A stretch of 55,984 nt of DNA from NCBI GenBank assembly GCA_021850545.1, contig JAJZLU010000020.1, forward strand, positions 1 through 55,984, read 5' to 3'. A program made the translations under genes and the position numbers. The DNA is from Thermoplasmata archaeon (GTDB lineage Archaea; Thermoplasmatota; Thermoplasmata; Thermoplasmatales; Thermoplasmataceae). The notes under the pieces were generated by a model. That model was not told the DNA's origin, did not search any database, and saw only the letters and a list, made by a program, of their open reading frames with translations. Positions 1 to 8,467 of this stretch are shown here, in pieces; the first letter of the stretch is position 1, and every line of letters starts with the position of its first letter.

Positions 1-959
1 TTGCTGTTAAGAAACGCCACAAAGCCATTGGTGCCGCTGTTGTCAACTATCTCCATCTGGCCTAGGGCGCTGTTGTAGGCAAACCCCTGCCCATCGAATT
101 CATTGAGTGATGGGAAGCTTGCTGACATGACAAGATCTGAACCATTATATGCAAAAACACCGCCGTTGGAGCCTGCCAATAGAACCTGGCCATTTGTTGG
201 GTAAACTGCAATGGATTCAGGGCTTGAAGGCAGTGCAACACTGTCCAGAATAGTGCCAGATGGGCTGTATTTGAGCAGTGCGCTGCTGTTTGCTACGTAA
301 AATATGCCATTTGCATTGTCTGCTGCAACTGATATCGGTGAACCGGGAATAGCTACTTCACCCATCACAGTGTAGTTCACAGGGCTTATCATATATACGG
401 ATGAACTGGAATAACCCACCACAAGGAAAAGGTTGGAATAGCTGTCATAAACCCCGTATACCGGGAGGACAGACTGGCTTGTGGACAGCATGGAGGCAGA
501 TCCAAGGAGTTTTCCATTTTCAAGGTTGAGGTAACTGCTTACCGTGAATTTGCCAAGAAAAGTTGTGTTAATGACTTGGCCATTTGCAATTAGGTTTAGG
601 GTGCCAGTTGATGCTTCTGTAAAGTAACCGAGGGAGTTGGAAACAGAATAATTGTAAGTGCCATATGGCAAGTAAATTACAATGGAACTGTTTATTGTGG
701 AATATGTGTGGCCTGATATGGCAACAGACCATGATGTTCCGGAAGGGAGCCCGCTTTCATTGAATATTGCGGAGGGGACTGATGGTTGGGCGGGAGGTGA
801 GAAAGTTACGATATTTGAAACTGCACTAGCTGTCGAAAAACCGCTACCAGTGGGGGCCTGCACATTTGGCCCTGATGCAGCATGAGAAGGAATTAAAAAA
901 GCCGAGGCTATGAATACCATTATCAGTACGAAAGCCAAGAATTTGGTACCTCGCATCAT
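1..959 (-). CDS. Secreted surface protein with beta-propeller-like repeats (5' part only)
   Basis: The minus strand is open from an ATG at 959 (a second ATG follows at 956) to the window edge, about 319 codons, so the C-terminus is missing. Residues 1-28 form a signal peptide: MMRGTKF, a hydrophobic core rich in L, V, I and F, then a small-residue SHAASG cleavage region. Residues around 60-90 carry the FNESGLPSGTSW motif, a short beta module I associate with Thermoplasmata surface proteins. After about residue 140 come repeating segments such as ISVAADNANGIFYVANSS and ESIAVYPTNGQVLLAGS, typical of YVTN/NHL-like propeller blades. It is Ser/Asn/Gly/Tyr-rich and probably exported and cell-surface attached. 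Its ligand is unknown. A TATA-like box at about 984-993 lies 25 nt before the ATG. Confidence 0.8.
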   Translation of the reverse strand, partial: MMRGTKFLAFVLIMVFIASAFLIPSHAASGPNVQAPTGSGFSTASAVSNIVTFSPPAQPSVPSAIFNESGLPSGTSWSVAISGHTYSTINSSIVIYLPYGTYNYSVSNSLGYFTEASTGTLNLIANGQVINTTFLGKFTVSSYLNLENGKLLGSASMLSTSQSVLPVYGVYDSYSNLFLVVGYSSSSVYMISPVNYTVMGEVAIPGSPISVAADNANGIFYVANSSALLKYSPSGTILDSVALPSSPESIAVYPTNGQVLLAGSNGGVFAYNGSDLVMSASFPSLNEFDGQGFAYNSALGQMEIVDNSGTNGFVAFLNS

Positions 960-982
960 CCCTATTACTGAATCGTCACAGT

Positions 983-994
983 GTTTATATAATA
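983..994 (-). promoter_or_regulatory. TATA-like box of the surface protein gene
   Basis: On the minus strand the sequence reads TATTATATAAAC, about 25 nt before the ATG at 959. This spacing implies a transcript starting at or next to the start codon (leaderless). Inferred from spacing and match to the archaeal TATA consensus. Confidence 0.5.
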
Positions 995-1173
995 ACCGAT
1001 TGTAAATTTCGCATAGACCCACTTTTTAGGGCTTTGAGATACAAATTTCAAAATTGATCAAATTGGCAAATGGACACACACCTTTAACCAAACACGCAGT
1101 TATTATTAAGAGGAGAACCACAATTATCTATCATCCATTGCCCTGAAAAGCTTTGATTTGGAGGAGGAACATT

Positions 1174-2688
1174 GTGAGTAATGAGAAGAGCAATCCAACA
1201 TCGGACAAGAATTACCCCGAAGTAAGCCCTGCTGAAGCAAAGGTTCTCAAGTTCCTGGCTTTGAAGCTTAACGGCAACAAGTCTCTAAGTGAAGATGAGA
1301 TTGCCTTAACCGACTTAAATGAAAGGGAAATTTCAAGCGCGGTTTCCTGGCTGGAAAAGAAGCAACTCATCAATGTCGAAAAGAAAGAGCATTTTACATA
1401 CGCACTCACCGATGAAGGTGAAAGGTTCCTCAAGAGTGGGCTTCCTGAGGAAAGGGCATTTGACATTGCAGCCCATAGTGGTACTATTTCACCAGCTGAC
1501 ATCATGAAAACCCTTGGCCCAAAGGATGGAAAGATTGCCCTGGCTCAACTGGCAAAACTTGGGATGAAGCCTGTTGGAGGATTTATTGTTGTGAAAGGAA
1601 ATGAATCCGCAAGGGAGGTTTTCAGCAACAGAAGGGTCTTTCTTTCTGGTTTGCCCGGATCTGCCTTCTCAGAACCGGAATTGCTTGAACATTTCAGGAA
1701 AAGGGAAGACATCATTGCGGAAAAAAAGCGCACAGAGAGAGTTGTTTCTATAACAGGGCTTGGAATGGAACTTGCAAAGAAGGCAACAACAGAAGACCTT
1801 ATTTCTGAAATTACCCCGGAAATCCTTCAGGCCGGATCATGGAAAGGCAAGAACTTCAGGCGATACGACATAAATGCTCCAGTTGAAAGGATAAATTCAG
1901 CAGTTTTCCATCCATTGACATTCCTGATTGACAAAGTGCGAAGAATATTCCTGGACATGGGTTTCACTGAAATGGCCGGGCATTATATTGAGTATGCAGG
2001 CTGGAACATGGATTCACTGTTCATACCTCAGGACCATCCAGCGAGGGAAATGCAGGATACGTTCTACCTTGACTCTGACAAAGAAATTCCATTCGAGGAC
2101 CAGGAAGTGCTGAAAGTCTTCAAGGAAGTCCACGAGAAAGGCATTGAGAACTATACAGGCTGGGGATACAAATGGGACCTGGAGAAGGCAAAGCAGCTTG
2201 TTCTCAGAACGCACACAACGGTCAGCACAATCCGATATCTCTATAAACATAAGGAAAGCCCCCAGGCTGCTTTTTCGGTAGAGAAAGTATTCCGGCACGA
2301 AAGCGTGGATTGGAAACATCTTGCGGAACTTCACCAGATAGAGGGGACCTACTATGCCAAGGACGCAAACCTTTCAACACTCTTCTGGCTGATGAAGGAA
2401 TTCTATGGGCGGCTTGGCTTCCATGACCTGAAGTTCGTCCCTTCTTATTACCCATATACTGAGCCAAGCCTCGATGTTGTTGTGAAAATCAACGGAAAGG
2501 AGATGGAATTGGGTGGTTCTGGTGTATTCAGGCCAGAAGTAACCAGGCCACTGGGGCTGAAAGAACCAGTGGTTGCATGGGGGCTCGGCCTCGAAAGGCT
2601 TGCGATGATATACTACGGTTTTGAAGACATTAGGGAAATTTACAGAACTGACATTGACTGGTTAAGAAAGTTCCCACTCAAGTTCTGA
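1174..2688 (+). CDS. pheS: Phenylalanyl-tRNA synthetase alpha subunit
   Basis: This is the catalytic subunit of the (alpha-beta)2 PheRS, which charges tRNA-Phe. The chosen start is GTG 1174, because GGAGG at about 1161-1167 sits 6-7 nt before it; the frame stays open to a TTG at 1153. The protein is about 504 residues. The first ~170 residues form the winged-helix domains typical of archaeal PheS (for example EREISSAVSWLEKKQLI), and the class II core follows. Motif 2 is visible in KVFRHESVDWKHLAELHQIEG and motif 3 in GLGLERLAMIYYG. The partner gene pheT is not in the window; the next gene on this strand is an unrelated acetyltransferase, so the two subunits are encoded apart. Confidence 0.95.
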   Translation: MSNEKSNPTSDKNYPEVSPAEAKVLKFLALKLNGNKSLSEDEIALTDLNEREISSAVSWLEKKQLINVEKKEHFTYALTDEGERFLKSGLPEERAFDIAAHSGTISPADIMKTLGPKDGKIALAQLAKLGMKPVGGFIVVKGNESAREVFSNRRVFLSGLPGSAFSEPELLEHFRKREDIIAEKKRTERVVSITGLGMELAKKATTEDLISEITPEILQAGSWKGKNFRRYDINAPVERINSAVFHPLTFLIDKVRRIFLDMGFTEMAGHYIEYAGWNMDSLFIPQDHPAREMQDTFYLDSDKEIPFEDQEVLKVFKEVHEKGIENYTGWGYKWDLEKAKQLVLRTHTTVSTIRYLYKHKESPQAAFSVEKVFRHESVDWKHLAELHQIEGTYYAKDANLSTLFWLMKEFYGRLGFHDLKFVPSYYPYTEPSLDVVVKINGKEMELGGSGVFRPEVTRPLGLKEPVVAWGLGLERLAMIYYGFEDIREIYRTDIDWLRKFPLKF

Positions 2689-2827
2689 CCATTTTTCTGC
2701 CCATTCTCTGGCAGGCTGTACACAGCCCCATTTCTCCAATGTGATTCGAGCATACTGGCTCATGGCAATTCCTGCACTGGAAATCAGCAGGTGCACCACA
2801 GATATGGCATAAGCCCCTCATTGACAT
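2678..2827 (-). CDS. 49-residue HIT-like zinc-finger protein
   Basis: A short minus-strand frame runs from ATG 2827 to TGA 2678-2680 and overlaps the pheS 3' end by 11 bp. It encodes 49 residues with eight regularly placed Cys/His ligands: C7-x2-C10, C18-x2-C21, C26-x2-H29 and C36-x2-C39. This spacing, with a CSNH element, resembles the zf-HIT/B-box class of cross-brace zinc fingers. Almost nothing but the finger is present, followed by a basic tail (RMGRKMVRT). The ligand pattern would be very unlikely in a random frame, so I treat it as a real gene. Its role is unknown; a protein- or nucleic-acid-binding adaptor is plausible. Confidence 0.7.
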   Translation of the reverse strand: MSMRGLCHICGAPADFQCRNCHEPVCSNHIGEMGLCTACQRMGRKMVRT

Positions 2828-2883
2828 GATTTTATTATGAAGGCTTCAGTAATTTATTTTTCCAATAAGATCATAGGGCTAAT

Positions 2884-3579
2884 GTGATACGAAAGGCGAC
2901 CAAGGATGACTGGCCTTCAATCAGTGATATATCCCGCAGATCGGGATATGAGGATTACATCAACAGGGTGGGGATATCATATCTTGATGAGGGCGAAGTA
3001 TGGCTGTACGAGGATGGCAGAATCAAGGGGTTCTCTAAAATTGAGTACCTTTCCGACAACTCAGTGTGGTTAAGTGGTCTGAGGGTGGACCCGGATTACT
3101 GGCGGTCGGGAATAGGCCAGCAGCTTTCAGAAGCTTCCTTGAAAGCTGGGGCTGAAAGGGATTGCACATCTGCGAGGTTACTTGTTTATGAGGACAATGC
3201 AAAATCTCTTGGACTGGTTGAAAAGATGGGGTTTCGGATTGTGAGCAAATACAATTTCATCTATGGAATTCCTAGCTTAGAGCATTTAAGCTCTGAAGAG
3301 ATAGTGCTTGATCATGGCCTGATTAACGTGGGCTGGAAATTTTTGGAAGCCTCAAAGGATCATCCGGCCAAAGCCCTATTATATTCATCAAAGAAGTGGA
3401 GTATACTGGGGACTGGGAACAATACATTTGAAATTCTTAACGCCAGAGAGCCAATATCGCTTTCTGAAGGGCTTGGTTTTACCTGCGCCAAATCTTCGTT
3501 AGACCTGCCGAAAACTGTGTCTGATTATGCAGAACATGATATTTCTTCGGGATATGTTCTGGAAAAGGTGCCCATATGA
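2884..3579 (+). CDS. GNAT-family N-acetyltransferase
   Basis: This 231-residue protein starts at GTG 2884. Residues about 1-130 form a GNAT acetyl-CoA-binding fold: MIRKATKDDWPSI is the first strand and helix, LSGLRVDPDYWRSGIGQQL is motif A with the acetyl-CoA loop (R/Q-x-x-G-x-G/A form), and LVYEDNAKSLGLVEKMGF is motif B. About 95 extra C-terminal residues do not match the core and may form a second, degenerate GNAT-like half. The acceptor substrate cannot be told from sequence. The gene is convergent with the nitroreductase gene; no Shine-Dalgarno site is obvious. Confidence 0.8.
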   Translation: MIRKATKDDWPSISDISRRSGYEDYINRVGISYLDEGEVWLYEDGRIKGFSKIEYLSDNSVWLSGLRVDPDYWRSGIGQQLSEASLKAGAERDCTSARLLVYEDNAKSLGLVEKMGFRIVSKYNFIYGIPSLEHLSSEEIVLDHGLINVGWKFLEASKDHPAKALLYSSKKWSILGTGNNTFEILNAREPISLSEGLGFTCAKSSLDLPKTVSDYAEHDISSGYVLEKVPI

Positions 3580-3612
3580 AAGAAGCCAGGCTCTTATGAG
3601 ATCCAGCTTTAT

Positions 3613-4128
3613 TCAGTCAAGAAATTTTACAATATCATCGATCTTTTTCCTCAGTGTAAGCCTAGGGCTTTCTCCAGCTTTCCCAATTAGGACCATCGCC
3701 ACGGGAATATATCCATCACAGCCTATCTCATTGGTAAGCATCTCTTCGTCAAATGAACCGATCCAGGCAGTTGAGTAACCGAGGTCTGTTGCTTTCAGAA
3801 CTGCAAACGTTGCAGCTATTGTGGCATCCTGAATACAGTAAAGGTTGCTACCGCGGGTGCCGTATTCTTTGGAGGAGGCCTCCGGCTGAGCCGCGAATAT
3901 AAGTACTATAGAAGCTCCGACGATGAAATCCTGCCCATAAGTGCATTTCGCTACAATTTGCTTTTTTGCATCTCCTCTGATTGCAAATATTTTGAATGCC
4001 TGGAGATTTCCAGCTGAAGGTGCCCGGTTGGCTGCATCCAGCACCAATCCCAATTGCGAATCAGGAATGTGAAACGGCAGATACTTCCTCACTGAATGCC
4101 TGTTCTTTATTACTGTATCAAGCTGCAT
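3613..4128 (-). CDS. Nitroreductase-family FMN oxidoreductase
   Basis: This 171-residue protein belongs to the flavin-dependent nitroreductase family, which uses NAD(P)H to reduce nitro compounds, quinones or flavins. The N-terminal NRHSVRKYLPFHIPDSQL and RAPSAGNLQAFKIFAI motifs bind FMN phosphate and ring, and the central CIQDATIAATFAVLKATDLGYSTAWIG helix and the VAMVLIGKAGESP segment are typical of the family. It is at the short end of the family, with no extra domain. It likely works as a homodimer in the cytoplasm. The natural substrate is not predictable. Confidence 0.85.
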   Translation of the reverse strand: MQLDTVIKNRHSVRKYLPFHIPDSQLGLVLDAANRAPSAGNLQAFKIFAIRGDAKKQIVAKCTYGQDFIVGASIVLIFAAQPEASSKEYGTRGSNLYCIQDATIAATFAVLKATDLGYSTAWIGSFDEEMLTNEIGCDGYIPVAMVLIGKAGESPRLTLRKKIDDIVKFLD

Positions 4129-4168
4129 AAAATTATCATCCTCGTACCTTCAAACAAGGGTTGATTGC

Positions 4169-4486
4169 TTAATTATTCGCTCCTCTCCAGTAATCTTTCG
4201 GGCCGTAGACAACCCAGATTAAACCTACGAGCAACCCTGCGATTAGCAAAGATACAAGCGTAACGATAAGGTTCTGGAATATTGTCATTTCAGTTGACAA
4301 ATAAATGGCATAAAGAAGAATGAACACTGCCCAACCTATCATTAACACAATGGATGCAGCAACTGGTGCAACCGGACCTTCATATCTTGTTCCTTTTCCA
4401 GGGTTTGATTTTACTGTTTCTGGGCCGCTGGTGTATCCACCTGCTTTCTTCTCCTCTCTTTCTTCCTGGTTCGTATTTACCCCCAA
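4169..4486 (-). CDS. Small two-helix membrane protein
   Basis: This 105-residue protein has a polar, charged N-terminal tail of about 40 residues, then two hydrophobic helices: about 43-65 (VAASIVLMIGWAVFILLYAI) and about 72-92 (LIVTLVSLLIAGLLVGLIWV). It ends with a short loop, YGPKDYWRGANN. I do not recognise a characterised family. The layout, a soluble tail and a helical hairpin, is common among small archaeal membrane proteins of unknown role. It is transcribed divergently from the GNAT gene at 4608 across a short shared promoter region. Confidence 0.65.
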   Translation of the reverse strand: MGVNTNQEEREEKKAGGYTSGPETVKSNPGKGTRYEGPVAPVAASIVLMIGWAVFILLYAIYLSTEMTIFQNLIVTLVSLLIAGLLVGLIWVVYGPKDYWRGANN

Positions 4487-4607
4487 ATAGAATTGCTTGT
4501 TTTGAATTTAGCCGTTATTCCTTATCTGTCTAATGTGAACAGCCATGGAAACTATGTGTCCTTCAGGAAACAAAGTAATAAATTGGATCTATGTTAACTC
4601 CACCATT

Positions 4608-5123
4608 ATGACGGAGCCAACAGAAGGCAGAATTTCATATGAAAAACTCGATCCAACCCGTTGGGAGCAGTTCAGGGAACTGAGGCTCGAGGCACTTAAA
4701 AGCGATTCTTCTGCATTTGGAAGCGAATATGAGGAGGAGCTCAATTATGGGAAGGTAGTCTGGCAGAGCAGAATTGGAGGAGTCATCTTTGCCATTTCAA
4801 ATAATGTTCCCATAGGTATGATGGGGCAGGTATACTTCACTAGGAAGAAAGAAGCACATGTTATGGATATTGTTGGATTCTTTGTAAAGAAGGAATTCAG
4901 GGGAATGGGCATAGGAACACGGCTTCTGGAAGAAACCATAAGAGCAATTTCGGAAAACCGAAACATAAGGAAAATTAAGCTAGCGGTAAACTCCCCGCAG
5001 ACTGTTGCAGCTTCGATTTACCGCAAGTTCGGGTTTGAAGTGGTGGGCACACTTAAGGAAGAGGCTTTCGTTGACGGAAAATACCTTGACCAGACAATAA
5101 TGGAGAAATTTATCCGACATTAA
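4608..5123 (+). CDS. GNAT-family N-acetyltransferase
   Basis: The open frame begins at 4545, but the GNAT fold begins just after the ATG at 4608 (MTEPTEGRISYEKLDPTRW), and AATAAATTG lies about 25-30 nt before that codon, so I use 4608 (171 residues). Motif A is FFVKKEFRGMGIGTRLLEETI, carrying the R-G-x-G-x-G acetyl-CoA pyrophosphate loop. Motif B is KLAVNSPQTVAASIYRKFGFEVVG. It acetylates an amine, perhaps a protein N-terminus or small metabolite; the substrate is unknown. It is unrelated in detail to the GNAT at 2884. Confidence 0.8.
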   Translation: MTEPTEGRISYEKLDPTRWEQFRELRLEALKSDSSAFGSEYEEELNYGKVVWQSRIGGVIFAISNNVPIGMMGQVYFTRKKEAHVMDIVGFFVKKEFRGMGIGTRLLEETIRAISENRNIRKIKLAVNSPQTVAASIYRKFGFEVVGTLKEEAFVDGKYLDQTIMEKFIRH

Positions 5124-5356
5124 GATTCAGTTTCTATGATTCTGAAAAACAAGCCAAGCAATCCAGTGTGCCATATGTATTCACGTCTATAACTCAGAAA
5201 GATGAAAATATCCATTGCAAAGTCCCCATGCATTGTGGAAAGTACTCTCGAAATAGAACAGGATTGAATATCCATGGGATTCCTTAACAGAAATAAGTGC
5301 GACAGAAATGTTATTAGAGGGATATCGGATTTGGCACGAGATAAAAGGGGAAATAT

Positions 5357-6160
5357 ATGGATTGGGGAATGAGTAACAGACTTTCTAGAATGATTAAGCC
5401 ATCTGACGGCAGATCAGTTATGCTTGCCTGCGACCACGGATATTTTATGGGCCCTACACACAACCTGGAAAACCCCCGTAAGACAATTGAACCTATTATT
5501 TCCTACGCCGATACACTTTCAGTTACCAGAGGAGTACTGCGCTCATCGGTAGACCCAAACTGGGATACCCCCATACTCTTGAGGGTCTCCGGAGGTGCCA
5601 GCGTCCTCAATGATGACCTGAGCAATGAGGAAATTACCACATCAGTAAAAGATGCAGTTAGGCTCAATGTTGCTGCAGTTGCAATTTCCATATTTGTTGG
5701 GACCGCCCACGAAAAGCAGTCTCTTGTCAACCTGTCTAAACTGGTGGATGACGGTGAAGAATATGGTATGCCAGTAATGGCTATCACAGCTGTTGGGAAG
5801 GAACTAGAAAAGAGAGATGCGAAATACCTCGCCCTTGCCAGCAGGCTCGGCGCAGAAATAGGGGCCAAAGTGGTAAAGACTTACTACTGTGAAAACTTCA
5901 GCAAGGTTGCTGACGGTTGCCCAGTGCCTGTTGTAGTGGCTGGCGGACCCAAGCTCAAGACTGAGGCCGACATTTTCAACCTCGTGTATAATGCGCTGGA
6001 CCAGGGGGCCATTGGTGTGGATATGGGCAGAAATATCTGGCAGAATGAACACCCTGTTGCAGTAATAAAAGCAATCAGGGCCATAGTCCATGAGAAAGCA
6101 AATGCAAAGGAAGCCCAGCAAGTCTTTGAAGAAAACAAGAAGTCTTCCAGCCAGAATTAG
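5357..6160 (+). CDS. LsrF/DhnA-type class I aldolase-thiolase
   Basis: This 267-residue TIM-barrel enzyme belongs to the DeoC/FbaB (DhnA) superfamily. Visible motifs are MLACDHGYFMGP at the first barrel strand, GAKVVKTYY with the Schiff-base lysine at about residue 169-170, and GVDMGRNIWQNEHPVA, a phosphate-binding signature. The KTYY and GVDMGRNI segments match E. coli LsrF (3-hydroxy-5-phosphonooxypentane-2,4-dione thiolase) more closely than archaeal fructose-bisphosphate aldolase. In archaea such proteins may still act as class I FBP aldolase, so the substrate is uncertain. An ATG at 5369 (MSNRLSRM), preceded by GGGGA, is an alternative start. The gene is convergent with the RhaD-like fusion gene. 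Confidence 0.8.
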   Translation: MDWGMSNRLSRMIKPSDGRSVMLACDHGYFMGPTHNLENPRKTIEPIISYADTLSVTRGVLRSSVDPNWDTPILLRVSGGASVLNDDLSNEEITTSVKDAVRLNVAAVAISIFVGTAHEKQSLVNLSKLVDDGEEYGMPVMAITAVGKELEKRDAKYLALASRLGAEIGAKVVKTYYCENFSKVADGCPVPVVVAGGPKLKTEADIFNLVYNALDQGAIGVDMGRNIWQNEHPVAVIKAIRAIVHEKANAKEAQQVFEENKKSSSQN

Positions 6161-6190
6161 GCTTTCCAATAGAAAATTTTAGAAAAATCA

Positions 6191-6216
6191 TGGGGACATC
6201 CCCAACCTGCTTTTTT
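6191..6216. terminator. Hairpin plus T-run between convergent genes
   Basis: TGGGGA-CA-TCCCCA (6191-6204) is a perfect 6-bp inverted repeat. Six T residues follow at 6211-6216. It lies between the convergent aldolase and RhaD-like genes and can serve as terminator for the upstream plus-strand gene. Archaeal termination mainly needs the T-run; the hairpin's role is inferred. Confidence 0.45.
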
Positions 6217-6229
6217 ATCATCAGTGAAA

Positions 6230-8197
6230 TTACTTTATTCCGCCGTCAACTGGAATCATAGAATCTGTTGTTGCACCGAATACGGAATCGTCCAGAAGCG
6301 CCATCATCACTCCAACAACATGGGACGGCAGGACTTCTACCCCAAGGAGATTCTGGGTTTTGTATTCCTCAACAGTCTGTCCCTTTGCCTTGGCCCTTGA
6401 TTCCAGCACACCGCCTTCCCAAATCTTGGAGCCGCGGAATACCTTGTCAGGGTTTATGATGTTGGATCTTATCCTGTATTTTCCGCCTTCCTTGGCAACA
6501 TACCTGGAAAGTTGGGCAGCAAATGCCTTGGTTGATCCATACATTGCCATTTCCACTCCGGGATTTGTGAGGTTCTTTGTGATGTTGAATACAAAAGAGC
6601 CTCCAATACCCTGGTTTTTCATTATACGGAAAGCCTCCCTGGTGACCAGGAATGTCCCCTTGGAATTTACCCTGTACATAAGGTCCATTTCAGAAGCTTC
6701 GATCTTGTCAAGTGGAGCAGTCTTTAGTATACCAGCATTATTGAAAACATAGTCAACACCGCCAAACTCCATTATGGTGCGTTCAATCGCTTCCTTAATC
6801 TGGCTTTCATCGGACAGGTCCGCCCTGATGGGGAGGTTTTCAATACCGGATTCCCTGAAGATTTCCTTCCCTGCTTCCAACACTGCTGGATCAATGTCCA
6901 AACCAACAACGTATGACCCGTTAATGGAAAGAGTGCGGAAAGCCTCAAGCCCTATTCCTGCGGCAGCACCTGTCACGATTGAAACAGAACCCTGGAATTT
7001 TTTTGGTGCGTATTTTCTCAGCTTGGCTTCCTGTAGGGGCCAGTATTCCATTGCAAAGGACTCATCAATTGTCACGAACTCATGCTTTGCAATCTTTCGG
7101 CTCTTGGCATTCACTGTGAAGGAATGCAGTGCGTCATCCATGATGATCGCTGCTTCTTTCTTTGTTGTTGCCTGTGTTATGATTCCAAAGCCCCGGATTA
7201 CGATAACCGACGGGTTGGGATCATGCATGGGATATGATGGAGCATGTTTTTCATGCTCTCCTGCATATTTCTGCCTGTATTCTTCCAAAAGGCCAGAAAT
7301 CTTTGAGGCATCTGAAACATAAAGAAAATCATGTTTGGTCCGAATGAGCATATCTGTTGTGGTTGGGCCGTATGAGCAAAGTTCCTCAGCTTCTGATGAA
7401 TTGGCAATTTCTCTTGCCAGGCCATCGTTACAAACTTGCAGCACTTTCTTTGAAAAACCTGAAACAAGCCCCCTGAGCTTCGGAAGAAATTCACTTGTGT
7501 CGATTGATGCAGCCGCATACTCTGCCGTAAATAACGGCCCCTTCACCCTTTCAGAAATTGCTTTTTCGGCCCTGGTTACAATTTCGATATGCTTTTCATA
7601 TGATTTCCTGGCTTCATCGCTGTAAGTGAATAGACCATGCTTTCTTAGAACAACGCCTTCCGCTTTCCTGATCTCTTCCATGCGGTCAAAAAGGGCTTTC
7701 GCCAGTTTGAAACCTGGATGTATGTATGGGACTACAACAACGTTTCCCAGAATTGCGGTCAATTCCTCATCTTTCAAGTCAGTATTGGTGAGAGCCACAA
7801 TTGAATCCGCGTGTGTGTGGTCAACGTATTTGTGTGGGATAAAAGCGTGAAGAAATGACTCAACGCTTGGTGCAGCTTCTGAAGGTTCCAGTTTGCTCTT
7901 GCCAAGATAACTTTCCATTGTGATGTCATCCATGGACACAATGCTTCCAGCAGCAAGCAAATCTTCCATCCTCAAGCCTGTAAAACCTTTCTCATCGATG
8001 CTGGAGAGGTCTGAACCGCTGCCTTTAACCCTTAGGACTGGGACGGCCCTACCTGTGTGGTCCTTTTCCTCTGTCTTTACTGAGGTGTTCCCACCCCCAT
8101 GGAGAACCAGATCCTTTTCTGCACCAAGAAGCCTTGATGAATATGCCCTTAAACTCAGATCACTGTTTCCATCAAGAGCAGACCAACGTGATTGCAT
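6230..8197 (-). CDS. Bifunctional class II aldolase / short-chain dehydrogenase (RhaD-like)
   Basis: This 655-residue fusion has a class II aldolase/adducin domain (about 1-400) and a C-terminal short-chain dehydrogenase domain (about 410-655). In the aldolase half the zinc ligands sit in VDHTHADSI and the LRKHGLFTYS segment. The SDR half shows SIVTGAAAGIGLEA (Rossmann glycine motif), NNAGIL, and YGSTKAFAAQ (catalytic Tyr-x3-Lys). This is the architecture of rhamnulose-1-phosphate aldolase/lactaldehyde dehydrogenase fusions, which give dihydroxyacetone phosphate and oxidise lactaldehyde to lactate. The exact sugar here is inferred. No rhamnose isomerase or kinase gene is nearby. Confidence 0.85.
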   Translation of the reverse strand: MQSRWSALDGNSDLSLRAYSSRLLGAEKDLVLHGGGNTSVKTEEKDHTGRAVPVLRVKGSGSDLSSIDEKGFTGLRMEDLLAAGSIVSMDDITMESYLGKSKLEPSEAAPSVESFLHAFIPHKYVDHTHADSIVALTNTDLKDEELTAILGNVVVVPYIHPGFKLAKALFDRMEEIRKAEGVVLRKHGLFTYSDEARKSYEKHIEIVTRAEKAISERVKGPLFTAEYAAASIDTSEFLPKLRGLVSGFSKKVLQVCNDGLAREIANSSEAEELCSYGPTTTDMLIRTKHDFLYVSDASKISGLLEEYRQKYAGEHEKHAPSYPMHDPNPSVIVIRGFGIITQATTKKEAAIIMDDALHSFTVNAKSRKIAKHEFVTIDESFAMEYWPLQEAKLRKYAPKKFQGSVSIVTGAAAGIGLEAFRTLSINGSYVVGLDIDPAVLEAGKEIFRESGIENLPIRADLSDESQIKEAIERTIMEFGGVDYVFNNAGILKTAPLDKIEASEMDLMYRVNSKGTFLVTREAFRIMKNQGIGGSFVFNITKNLTNPGVEMAMYGSTKAFAAQLSRYVAKEGGKYRIRSNIINPDKVFRGSKIWEGGVLESRAKAKGQTVEEYKTQNLLGVEVLPSHVVGVMMALLDDSVFGATTDSMIPVDGGIK

Positions 8198-8306
8198 GAC
8201 CGGTGATGTGTACAGTTAATATGTAAATTCCGTTAACTCTTATTCATTCAATTAGAAAGCCCCATCTAGCCTACTAAAAAAATTACAAACTGAGATTGTT
8301 TATAAG

Positions 8307-8380
8307 CGCCCGAGCCGGGATTCGAACCCGAATCTGAGGCTCCGCAGGCCCCTAGGATGTCCAAATTACCCCACTCGGGC
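8307..8380 (-). tRNA. tRNA-Arg (anticodon GCG)
   Basis: Read on the minus strand, the acceptor stem GCCCGAG pairs perfectly with CTCGGGC, with discriminator G at 8307. The D arm is GGGT...ATCC, with GGA in the loop. The anticodon stem GGGGC/GCCTC (one G-T pair) closes the loop CTGCGGA, giving anticodon GCG. The T arm is TCGGG-TTCGAAT-CCCGG. No intron and no encoded CCA. An A after the D-loop GG agrees with arginine identity. Confidence 0.9.
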
Positions 8381-8467
8381 AGTGGAACCATAATTGCTCT
8401 GTGATAGAAAAATGTTGGTTTGTAAGCCTCAAGATTTAATCACTTCCGGCGATTAAGTGGAATAAGG

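Noticed and set aside
682-885. 67-codon plus-strand frame near the window start
   Set aside because: It is the antisense shadow of the surface protein gene, which is open on the minus strand with a signal peptide and a well-placed TATA box.
5357-6160. AI-2 quorum-sensing (Lsr) system
   Set aside because: Only a LsrF-like enzyme is present; there is no transporter, LsrK kinase or LsrG nearby, so a carbon-metabolism role is more likely.
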